DNA from: Streptomyces sp. CB00455
GTDB lineage: Bacteria > Actinomycetota > Actinomycetes > Streptomycetales > Streptomycetaceae
Reading direction: 5' to 3'
Length of the DNA: 64,000 nt
NCBI RefSeq assembly: GCF_001905445.1
Contig: NZ_LIVQ01000008.1
Coordinates: 1 to 64,000, forward strand
Part shown: in pieces, positions 28,809 to 36,180 of the stretch
Position numbering within the stretch: position 1 is the first letter of the stretch
Layout of the letters: each line of letters opens with the position of its first letter
Made by a program: the position numbers and the translations under genes
The notes under the pieces: model-generated
What the model was told of the DNA's origin: nothing
The model's database searches: none
What the model saw: only the letters and a program-made list of their open reading frames with translations

Positions 28809-29158
28809 ACCGCCTCCTGGTGGTCCGCGCGCTGTTCGAAGATCCGCCCGGTCCCCGTGCGCGAGGCCAGGTCGACGTCCGCCGTGCAGCGCACGGGGAC
28901 GCGGTTGAGGGTCAAGGTGCCCTCGATGTGCAGCCGGCCGGTGCCCGCCGTGAAGTCGGCGCCGTCCAGGACGGTGCGGTCGGCGTCGACCGCGATGTCG
29001 AGCGTGGTGCCGCCCTGGGTGTCCAGGAAGGTCAGCGGCACGGCGCGCAGCCGTGTGATGCGCGTGTGCAACTCGGTCGCGGAGAGGCCCGCGTCGCCGA
29101 GGACCACCCGGCTGTCGGCCCCGCTCAGCCGGTTCACCAGTTCACTCACTAGATCCAC
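28805..29158 (-). CDS. 117-aa protein of unknown function
   Basis: The frame overlaps the stop of the A-domain gene upstream and the start of the T-C-A-T gene downstream, so it is part of the translationally coupled run. The N-terminal 35 residues are helical (MDLVSELVNRLSG, LSATELHTRITRL). The rest alternates short strands (TTLDIAVDADRTVLDG, RLHIEGTLTLNRVPV, CTADVDLASRTG) as in a small beta domain. I recognise no family. Its place between a stand-alone A domain and the carrier it should load suggests a helper, docking or C-domain-like role (inference only). Confidence 0.75.
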   Translation of the reverse strand: MDLVSELVNRLSGADSRVVLGDAGLSATELHTRITRLRAVPLTFLDTQGGTTLDIAVDADRTVLDGADFTAGTGRLHIEGTLTLNRVPVRCTADVDLASRTGTGRIFEQRADHQEAV

Positions 29159-31454
29159 CCATCTCGGCGAGCCGTTTGCGATCCACTTTCCCGTTGTGCG
29201 TCAACGGCAGTGAGTCCAGGGGCACCAGGCGCTTGGGCACCATGTACGAGGGCAGCCGGGCGCCGAGTTCCTGCTTGGCGCGCTCCGCGTCGAAATCCGC
29301 CTCGCACTCGACGAAGCCGACGAGCTGGTCCGCGCCCACGCCCCGCACCGGCAGGACGGCGGAGCGGCGGACGCCGGACACCGCGTCCAGGGCGGCTTCG
29401 ATCTCGGCCGGTTCGATGCGGTAGCCGCTAATCTTCAGCTGGTCATCCACCCGGCCGAGGAACATCAGGCGTCCGTCCGGAGCGACCCTGCCCACGTCGC
29501 CCGTGCGGTACATGCGCGCCCCCGGCACGTCCGAGAAGGGGTCGGGCACGAAGGCCCGGGCCGTGTGGGCGGGATCGCCCGCGTAGCCGCGCCCGACGCC
29601 GGGTCCGCCCAGGTAGATCTCCCCAGTCAGTCCCGGGGGCAGCAGGCGCTGGTCGGGCGACAGGACGTAGACGGTACCGGAGCCGGCGGGCCGGCCGAGG
29701 CACACCCGCTCGTCGCGGTGGACGTCGGCCTCGACCGAGCCGATGGAGCACTCGGTGGCGCCGTAGATGCTGACGGCCGTCACGTCGGCGGCGCGCAGCG
29801 CCTGCCAGAGCTCCCGGCCCGGCTTCTCGCCACCGAAGACCACGAGCTTCAGGGGTGTCCCCAGCAGGCCGAACTCGACGAGCAGCGACAGCTGGGAGGG
29901 CGAGCAGTCCACGATGTCGAGCTCGGTACCGGGGGTGCGGAACAGGAAGCTGCCCGGGTCGCGCCGCTGCATCTCGTCGAAGAGGACGAGCCGGTGTCCC
30001 AGGGCGACCATGGGCAGCACCTGGTCGATGAAGGAGTCGAAGGTCACCGGCGCGGCCCCGCCCACGCGCAGACCGGCGCCGTCTGGGCTCACCCGGCGGT
30101 ACACGGGGGCGAGCTGGGTGCGGATGTGCTCGGCCAGGCCCCGGTGATCGATCAGTACGCCCTTCGGGTTCCCCGTGGAGCCCGAGGTGAACACCGCGTA
30201 GGCCAGGTGCTGGGGCAGCGGCCGCAGGTAGGCCGAGGGCTCCCCCGGCGCGGGCTTCCCCGGAGTGCTCGCCGCGTCCGCGGTGACGGGGACGACGGGC
30301 AGCCCCGTGCGCTCCGCGGCCCGCGCGTGTATGCCGTCGCTGACGACCAGGCGCACCCCGGCCAGGGCGAACTTCTCGGCCGTGCGCCGCTCGGGCTCGG
30401 CCGGGTCGACCAGGAGGAATGCGGCGCCCGCCGCCCAGATGCCCAGCATCGCGGCCACCAGGTCCCCGGTGCGCTCGCACAGCACCGCCACGATGGTCTC
30501 GGCGCCTGCGCCGCGCTCGCGTAGCCGCTCCCCCAGAGAGCGGGCCCGCGCGTCCAGGGCGGCGAACGTCAGCTCGCCGTCCGGTGCCTCGACGGCGACC
30601 GCGTCGGGGTGCTCCCGCACGATCGCCTCGAACATCTCCTGGACGGAGACGAACTGCTCGGCCTCCTCGTCGTCGCCGCGGCACACGCCGGCCAGCAGAG
30701 CGGCGCGCGTCCCGGAGGACATCAGGGCGTCCGTCTCCGCGCCGGGGTGCGTTCCGGCCGTCTGCGCGAGGGGGACGACCCCGCTCGCGGCGGCGACCAG
30801 GTCGCCGACCAGGGGCTCGTGCTCGGCGGTCAGCCGGGTCAAGGTGCGTTCCAGCACCGCGAGCACGTCCTCGGCCGCCGCGACGGACAGTGCCTCCGGC
30901 ATGGCGCGAAGTTCGAGGCGCAGCCCGTCCCCGGGCGCCGGCTCGGCGTGCAGCGTGACTCCCGGGGAGTCGTGCGCGCCGGAGCCGAAGGAAACGGTGC
31001 TGTCGAACAGCTCGCCCCCGCTGTCGCCAATGACCCAGCGCCGGATGTCGTCGAGGTCCACGTCGAGGTGCGCCGAGGCGTCCTCCCACTGGGCGCGCAG
31101 TTCCCGCAGCCAGGCGGACACCGGCAGGGCACAGTCGAGCCGTACCCGCAGCGGGGCCGTGCCCACGCCCTCGGCGGCATGGCCGTACACCACGTCGTCG
31201 CGGCCCGAGCGGAGCGCGAGCACCAGAGCCCAGGCGCCGCCGACCAGCGTGTCGAGGCCGACGCCCCAGCGCTTCGCGGCGTCCGCCGGCCGGACCCCGG
31301 CGTCGGCGCCGGTGGTCAGGACGTGCGTCGCCCGGGGCTGCACCGCGTCCTCGGCGGCGCCGGCCGGGAAGAGCCCCTCCAGTGTCACGACTCCCGCGAA
31401 GACGGCGCGCCAGTGCCGCTCCGTAGCGCTGAGGCCGTCAACGGCTGTCGCCAT
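29142..31454 (-). CDS. half condensation domain plus adenylation domain
   Basis: The 770-residue product begins with about 230 residues resembling only the C-terminal half of a condensation domain (TLVGGAWALVLALRSG, DDIRRWV, ELFDSTVSF); the catalytic HHxxxDG half is missing. A full adenylation domain follows (FTSGSTGNPKG about residue 426, GEIYLGG, MYRTGD, NGKVDRKRL). There is no carrier domain; the protein encoded two genes downstream starts with one. The pocket reads D-S-D-D-V-G-I-I-G-K by eye. Two acidic residues at 239 and 278 could hold a second amino group, which fits a diamino acid such as 2,3-diaminobutyrate (inference). It overlaps the aminotransferase gene by 17 bases and has a GGAAAGGA ribosome site. 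Confidence 0.9.
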   Translation of the reverse strand: MATAVDGLSATERHWRAVFAGVVTLEGLFPAGAAEDAVQPRATHVLTTGADAGVRPADAAKRWGVGLDTLVGGAWALVLALRSGRDDVVYGHAAEGVGTAPLRVRLDCALPVSAWLRELRAQWEDASAHLDVDLDDIRRWVIGDSGGELFDSTVSFGSGAHDSPGVTLHAEPAPGDGLRLELRAMPEALSVAAAEDVLAVLERTLTRLTAEHEPLVGDLVAAASGVVPLAQTAGTHPGAETDALMSSGTRAALLAGVCRGDDEEAEQFVSVQEMFEAIVREHPDAVAVEAPDGELTFAALDARARSLGERLRERGAGAETIVAVLCERTGDLVAAMLGIWAAGAAFLLVDPAEPERRTAEKFALAGVRLVVSDGIHARAAERTGLPVVPVTADAASTPGKPAPGEPSAYLRPLPQHLAYAVFTSGSTGNPKGVLIDHRGLAEHIRTQLAPVYRRVSPDGAGLRVGGAAPVTFDSFIDQVLPMVALGHRLVLFDEMQRRDPGSFLFRTPGTELDIVDCSPSQLSLLVEFGLLGTPLKLVVFGGEKPGRELWQALRAADVTAVSIYGATECSIGSVEADVHRDERVCLGRPAGSGTVYVLSPDQRLLPPGLTGEIYLGGPGVGRGYAGDPAHTARAFVPDPFSDVPGARMYRTGDVGRVAPDGRLMFLGRVDDQLKISGYRIEPAEIEAALDAVSGVRRSAVLPVRGVGADQLVGFVECEADFDAERAKQELGARLPSYMVPKRLVPLDSLPLTHNGKVDRKRLAEMGGSSE

Positions 31455-32604
31455 GGTCGCCCGTTCCTTTCCCGTCGTACGTCGCCCAGTCCTCCAGGGC
31501 CTCGTGAAGTCCTGTCAGGCCGCGGACGAGGCGCTCCGCGGGGATGCCCGTGGGGAAGCGGATCCGGCCGGGCAGGACGGGGGCGTAGTTCGCCGAGGTG
31601 GTGAGGACCAGGTGGTGCCGCTCCAGTGCGAAGTCGGCGAACCGCTCGATGTCGGGGACGCCGAGGCCGAGCCAGAGCTGGGTGCCGCCGTGCGGGATGG
31701 GGTCCGGCGCCCACGGTCCGCGGGCGTGGGCGAGGTAGGCGGCCCGCCCGGCCCTGACCGCCTCGACGAGTTCGGTGTTGCCGCGGCTGATCGCGGCGAC
31801 CGCGTCGAGCTGGGCGCGCCCGTTGATGGATACCGCTTCCCATTCCAGGCGCGGCACCAGGCGGTGGATGTTCTCCTCGGCCGCCACGATCCAGCCGATC
31901 CGGTCCCCGGGGCGCCCGTAGTTCTTCGACACCGAGTTGACGATGGTCATTCCGGGCTCCCCGACGGCCAGGTCCACCGGGGTCGGGCAGCGGTCGGGGC
32001 CGAAGTCGAAGGAGTCGTACACCGCGTCGTACACGACGTGCACGTCGGGCTGTGCGGCGAGGGTGGCCAGTACGTCGAGGTACTCGGGCAGCAGCACCTC
32101 GCCCGTCGGGTTGTGCGGCAGGTTCACGTACACGACCGTCGGCTCGGTGCACTCGCGGCGCAGCAGCGCCAGGTCGTCTGAGGTCCCGGTCAGGGGAAGC
32201 GCCTTGTTGCGCATTCCGGCGGCCCGCATGCTGTCGCGCACGCCGCAGAACACGGGGGTGGTGTGCACCGCCTTGCGGTAGCCCCGGTCGGCGAGGTCGC
32301 GCAGAACCAGGCCGATCGCGTGCATGCCGCCGGCGGTGACCAGCACGTTGGACTCGTCGACGAGACGGCTCGCGGAGACCTCGTGTTCCCGCTTCACCAG
32401 CGCTTCGGTCAGCCTCGGGTGGCCCTGGGAGGTGGTGTAGGAGAAGGGGGCGCGGGTGTGTGCCGCCTGGGGCACGTCAGCCGGGAGCGCCGCTCCTTCG
32501 GGCCACTCCGGAACGTTCTCGACGAGGACCAGCCAGTCCTCGCCGGGTCGGGACTCGGCCCTGTTCAAGCGTCGTTGCAGAGCCGACAACTCCGGAGCCG
32601 TCAC
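31438..32604 (-). CDS. fold-type I aminotransferase (class I/II)
   Basis: The 388-residue product has the class I/II aminotransferase pattern: TSQGHPRLTEALVKRE, VTAGGMHAIGLVLRDL, YVNLPHNPTGEVL, HVVYDAVYDSF, the PLP lysine in NSVSKNYGRPGDRIGW, and a late Arg in PGRIRFPTG. The family includes amino-acid-modifying enzymes of NRPS clusters, such as the aminotransferase partner of ketoarginine methylation and capreomycidine synthase. With a putative ketoacid C-methyltransferase in the same operon, conversion between an amino acid and its ketoacid is the likeliest job. The start is GTG at 32604 with AGGAAAGGAAG upstream; the longer frame back to 32943 runs through the MbtH gene and is not real. Confidence 0.85.
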   Translation of the reverse strand: MTAPELSALQRRLNRAESRPGEDWLVLVENVPEWPEGAALPADVPQAAHTRAPFSYTTSQGHPRLTEALVKREHEVSASRLVDESNVLVTAGGMHAIGLVLRDLADRGYRKAVHTTPVFCGVRDSMRAAGMRNKALPLTGTSDDLALLRRECTEPTVVYVNLPHNPTGEVLLPEYLDVLATLAAQPDVHVVYDAVYDSFDFGPDRCPTPVDLAVGEPGMTIVNSVSKNYGRPGDRIGWIVAAEENIHRLVPRLEWEAVSINGRAQLDAVAAISRGNTELVEAVRAGRAAYLAHARGPWAPDPIPHGGTQLWLGLGVPDIERFADFALERHHLVLTTSANYAPVLPGRIRFPTGIPAERLVRGLTGLHEALEDWATYDGKGTGDHGDSR

Positions 32605-32740
32605 CTGGTCTTCCTTTCCTGTATGGCTGTGCGCGGGTCTGCCGCGGTCTTCTGGACGGCGGCGTGGGAGAGCCGTGGTCCCGGCTCGTGGCGGCTTCCG
32701 GACGGGTCGGCGTCCTGGTGTGCGCCAAGTGTTCGTGTGT

Positions 32741-32929
32741 TCACCGGCCGTGGCCCGCCCGCAGGCTGAGCGGACGCATGTCGGTCCAGACCTCGGCAAT
32801 GTGGCGCAGGCACTCTTCCTTGGTGCCGCTCGACTCGTGGGCCTGCCAGCCCGGCGGCAGCAGCCGGTCGTGCGGCCAGATCGAGTACTGCTCTTCGTCG
32901 TTGCTGACGACGCGGTAAAGGTCCCGCAC
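32741..32929 (-). CDS. MbtH-family protein (second of two)
   Basis: A 62-residue MbtH-like protein: LYRVVSNDEEQYSIWP, LPPGWQAH and VWTDMRPLSL are all conserved, but the usual NPFxD opening is absent, so the N-terminus is about seven residues shorter than normal. The start is GTG at 32929, three bases after the stop of the PLP/ATP-grasp gene. A 136-base spacer separates it from the aminotransferase. Confidence 0.92.
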   Translation of the reverse strand: MRDLYRVVSNDEEQYSIWPHDRLLPPGWQAHESSGTKEECLRHIAEVWTDMRPLSLRAGHGR

Positions 32930-32932
32930 GTC

Positions 32933-35194
32933 CTACACCTCATCCTCGTACACGAAGCGGATCTCCTGCTCGGCGGCGTCGAGGACCTTCTCGATGTCGT
33001 CGGGTCGCTCGGACGTCGCGATGATGTGGCCGAGTCGCCCGTAGGCGTCCTGGGCGGGGCGTACCTCGGCGCCCGGTCGCACCGTCATCGTCACGCGGTC
33101 CACGCCGGCCACCGCGGCGGCACGGTCGAGCCCTTCGACGGCGGCGATGCGTCCCGTCCTGTCGGCGATGAGGAAGCGGATGCCTCCTTGCCGGGCGAAC
33201 TCCGGTTCCAGGAGCGGTTCCCTGCCGGTCGCGGTGCGTACCTGCTGCTCCAGCAGGTCCGTGCCTGTGGCCAGGCGGATCATCTCGGGGATCATGCCGC
33301 CGGCGAGCCGGGGGTTCACCTCGATGATCACGGGGCCGTCGGCCACGAGCCGTACTTCCGTGTGGGTCGGGCCCGAGCGCACTCCGGCGGCCGACAGCGC
33401 CGCCCGCACGGTGCGTGTGAGTTCCTCGGCGACCTCCGGGGTCACATGGGCGGGGAAGAGGTGCTGGTGCTCGACGAAGTAGGGTGCGCCGGTGACCGAC
33501 TTGGCGGTAATGCCGACACAGGCGTGCCGGCCCTCCACGCTGAACATCTCGACGCTGTACTCGGGCCCGTCGGCGAGTTCCTCGACCAGCACCTCGCCGG
33601 CCGTGGGCAGGCCGCGGGCATTGACCGTGCGGGAGAGGATGTGCGCGACGTGGGCGCTGGCCTCCTCCGCGCTCGTGCACAGCAGGACGTTCGTGGAGCC
33701 GGAGTCGTCGACGGGCTTCACGACGCAGGGCAGGCCGACCTTGGCCACGGCGGTCGCTCCGGCCGCGGCGTCCCGCACCACCACGAAGCGGGGTTGGCGC
33801 ACGCCCTCCCGGGCCAGCGTCTCGCGCAGCTTCGCCTTGTCGCGGCAGGTTCGCATGGCTTCGGCCGGGTTGCCCGGAGCGCCGAGCCAGGTCGCCAGCT
33901 CGGCCACGGTGGGCACGTAGAAGTCACTGGTGGTGGTGATGCCGGCGATCTCCAGCGCCCGGAAGTGCTCCTGGACCGTCGCCCTCAGGGCGGACACGGA
34001 GTTGGTGTCGCAGACGATCACGTCGGCGCCGGTGTCGTCGAGGCCGGTGTACCGGGTGGGCTCGCTGGTCAGGAGCACGGGCTCGAAGTCCAGTTCGCGG
34101 GCCAGCCGCAGGGCCACCATGCCCGTACCCGTCGTGTTCGACTCGACGAAGAGCAGCTTGCGGGGTACGGGGCGCACCTCCTGGAGCGAGGCCCGCGACC
34201 AGGAGTGGACCTCGGTGCCGTAGACCACCTCACGCGGCTGCAGCCTGCGCTCCATGTCCCGCAGGCCGTGCTTGTCCCAGTGCTCCCGGCTGTACACGGT
34301 GTCGGCATACCGGTCGCCCCGGTCGGGGAAGACTCCGACGATGCGGCGGCCGGGCTCGCTGTGGCGGGCCAGGTGCTGCATCACCTGGTAGACGGAGCCG
34401 GAGGTGTTCCCGGCGAAGATCTGCTGATCCCGGGCGAGGTCGTGGGTGGCGGCGAACGCCTCGTGGTCGTTGAGCCAGTGCACCTCGTCCAACAGCGAGG
34501 TGTCGAGGTTGGCCGGCTGGAGGCTGTTGCCGAGGCCGCTCTGCAGCCGCCCCGGACGGTCGGGCTGGTCGAACAGGGCGCTGCCGACGCAGTCCACGCC
34601 AACGACGTACAGGTCCGGGTTGTGGCGGCGCAGGGCCCGCGCCGTGCCGCAGAGGGATCCGCCGCTGCCCACCGAGCCGACGAGTACGTCGACGGTGCCG
34701 AGGTCGGTGACGAGTTCCCGGGCGAGCGCCCGGTAGGCACCGGGGTTGTCGGGGTTGCTGTACTGCTGCGGCCAGAAGGCGCCCGGTAGGTCGGCGCGGA
34801 GCTGCTCCAGGCGTTCGAGGCGCGCACTCTGCCAGCCGTGGCTGGACATGCGGTCCACGACGTGGACCTCGCAGCCCAGCGCCCGGAGCTTGGCCAGCGT
34901 GATGGGGTCGATGCGGGGGTCGGTGACGATGTGCACCGGGTGGCCGAGGGAACGTCCGACCAGGGCGATGCCGAGCGCCATCGTGCCAGAGGAGCTCTCG
35001 ATCACGGGCGCGCCGGGCTCCAGCACACCCAGGCGCCGGGCTTCGAGGAGCATGTGCCGGGCGACGCGGTCCTTCATGGCGAAGGGGTTGTGCATCTCCA
35101 GCTTGGCGCTTACCTCGACACCGGGTGGCGCGTCCAGCTTCAGCCGTATCAGCGGTGTCGACCCGATGGAATCGTGCATGGAGTCAAAGAACAT
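32933..35194 (-). CDS. fused cysteine-synthase-like PLP enzyme and ATP-grasp ligase
   Basis: The 753-residue product is two enzymes. Residues 1 to about 325 are a fold-type II PLP beta-replacement enzyme of the cysteine synthase/SbnA type: GSTPLIRLKL, PLP lysine in NPFAMKDRVA, SSSGTMALGIALVG, and the phosphate-binding SVGSGGSLCGTARAL. Residues about 345-753 are an ATP-grasp ligase: CVVKPVDDSGSTNV, VLVEELADGPEYSVEM and the metal site IIEVNPRLAGGMIPEM. SbnA-type enzymes replace the phosphate of O-phosphoserine with an amino donor; with the threonine-kinase-like protein next door, O-phosphothreonine is the probable substrate. The ATP-grasp half may form an amide or activate the amino-acid partner (inference). 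The ATG at 35194 overlaps the kinase stop by 11 bases, so the two are coupled. Confidence 0.9.
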   Translation of the reverse strand: MFFDSMHDSIGSTPLIRLKLDAPPGVEVSAKLEMHNPFAMKDRVARHMLLEARRLGVLEPGAPVIESSSGTMALGIALVGRSLGHPVHIVTDPRIDPITLAKLRALGCEVHVVDRMSSHGWQSARLERLEQLRADLPGAFWPQQYSNPDNPGAYRALARELVTDLGTVDVLVGSVGSGGSLCGTARALRRHNPDLYVVGVDCVGSALFDQPDRPGRLQSGLGNSLQPANLDTSLLDEVHWLNDHEAFAATHDLARDQQIFAGNTSGSVYQVMQHLARHSEPGRRIVGVFPDRGDRYADTVYSREHWDKHGLRDMERRLQPREVVYGTEVHSWSRASLQEVRPVPRKLLFVESNTTGTGMVALRLARELDFEPVLLTSEPTRYTGLDDTGADVIVCDTNSVSALRATVQEHFRALEIAGITTTSDFYVPTVAELATWLGAPGNPAEAMRTCRDKAKLRETLAREGVRQPRFVVVRDAAAGATAVAKVGLPCVVKPVDDSGSTNVLLCTSAEEASAHVAHILSRTVNARGLPTAGEVLVEELADGPEYSVEMFSVEGRHACVGITAKSVTGAPYFVEHQHLFPAHVTPEVAEELTRTVRAALSAAGVRSGPTHTEVRLVADGPVIIEVNPRLAGGMIPEMIRLATGTDLLEQQVRTATGREPLLEPEFARQGGIRFLIADRTGRIAAVEGLDRAAAVAGVDRVTMTVRPGAEVRPAQDAYGRLGHIIATSERPDDIEKVLDAAEQEIRFVYEDEV

Positions 35195-36176
35195 CGCCGT
35201 TCCCCTCGATGGCGTCGCGCCGCGCAGCTAAGCCGGGCGCGTAGTGATAAATGGTGCTGGGCCCGCCGAGGCGCGCGCATCGGGCTTGTATGTGGGAGGT
35301 CTTCCGGTCGAGTTCGGGGTCGTCGGCGGCGAACAGGACACCGAGCACGGTGCCGCTGTGCGCGACGACCACACCGAGGCCGTCCGCTTCGTCGCACGCC
35401 GTCACCAGCGGTGCGAGTGCGGCGCGCGGCCGGGTCCGGGCGTGCAGTTCGGCGCTGCGGGTGGCCACGGCGCCCACCGTACGAAGATCGCCGTCCGCGA
35501 CGGCGCCGGCCAGCCGGTCGAGCAGCGCGGCGTACTCGGCGCGCGTTTCCGCGTCGACTGGAGCGGGTCTGCGGTTGTAGGTGACGGTGTCGACCTGGCC
35601 TCCCTCGTCGTAGCCGACGATCACAAGCCGGGGCAGGTGGCCGAGGCGGCTGTGGAGCCGTACCTCGCGGTGCAGGAAGGCCACGATCTCGTCGTGCATG
35701 ACCCCGTCGGAGGGCTCCACCTCGCGCAGCATGGCTTCGACGGCATTGGTGGGGAAGGACGTCCCGAAGGCGTCCGCCACGGCGCGCACCGAGGCCACTA
35801 GGTCCGCGGACGAGCTCGCGAGCCCCTTGCCCTCGGGGAGTTCGCTGGCGAGCAGCAGCTCGCCGCCGCCCGGCCGGCCGAGCGCTTCGAGCGCCAGCGC
35901 GACGACCCGCGCCGACTTACGCTTGCGGACGGCCTCCACCGTGATGCCCGCGGCGTCGTCCGCGTAGCGGAACGTCGCGGTGGAGCCGATGGTGATCGGC
36001 AGCGTCACGAGGAAGTGCCGGTCATCCGGAAGGACCCCCTGGAGAAGCTCGCCGAAGGTGCCTAGTGCCCAGCCACTGCCGACCGCCCAGGGTCCCGGCT
36101 CTTCGGTGGCCGTCGCCGGCCAGGTCGTGGGCACAGGGACACGTGCCATCCTCTGATCCACCGTGTTCCCCCGCAT
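35184..36176 (-). CDS. GHMP kinase, probable L-threonine kinase (PduX-like)
   Basis: The 330-residue product has the GHMP signature LPEGKGLASSSADLVAS, an N-terminal LGTFGELLQG motif as in PduX-type L-threonine kinases, DEIVAFLHREV, and a C-terminal GVVVAHSGTVLGVLF glycine-rich segment. PduX phosphorylates L-threonine to O-phospho-L-threonine. Between the lyase-like gene and the PLP beta-replacement gene, this makes the activated threonine needed for 2,3-diaminobutyrate the likeliest product. The ATG at 36176 lies 4 bases past the upstream stop and has a GGAGTGA ribosome site. Confidence 0.85.
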   Translation of the reverse strand: MRGNTVDQRMARVPVPTTWPATATEEPGPWAVGSGWALGTFGELLQGVLPDDRHFLVTLPITIGSTATFRYADDAAGITVEAVRKRKSARVVALALEALGRPGGGELLLASELPEGKGLASSSADLVASVRAVADAFGTSFPTNAVEAMLREVEPSDGVMHDEIVAFLHREVRLHSRLGHLPRLVIVGYDEGGQVDTVTYNRRPAPVDAETRAEYAALLDRLAGAVADGDLRTVGAVATRSAELHARTRPRAALAPLVTACDEADGLGVVVAHSGTVLGVLFAADDPELDRKTSHIQARCARLGGPSTIYHYAPGLAARRDAIEGNGDVL

Positions 36177-36180
36177 GCGC

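Noticed and set aside
31438..32943. 501-residue version of the aminotransferase
   Set aside because: The extra N-terminal 113 residues overlap a clear MbtH gene and are low-complexity; the GTG at 32604 has a proper ribosome site.
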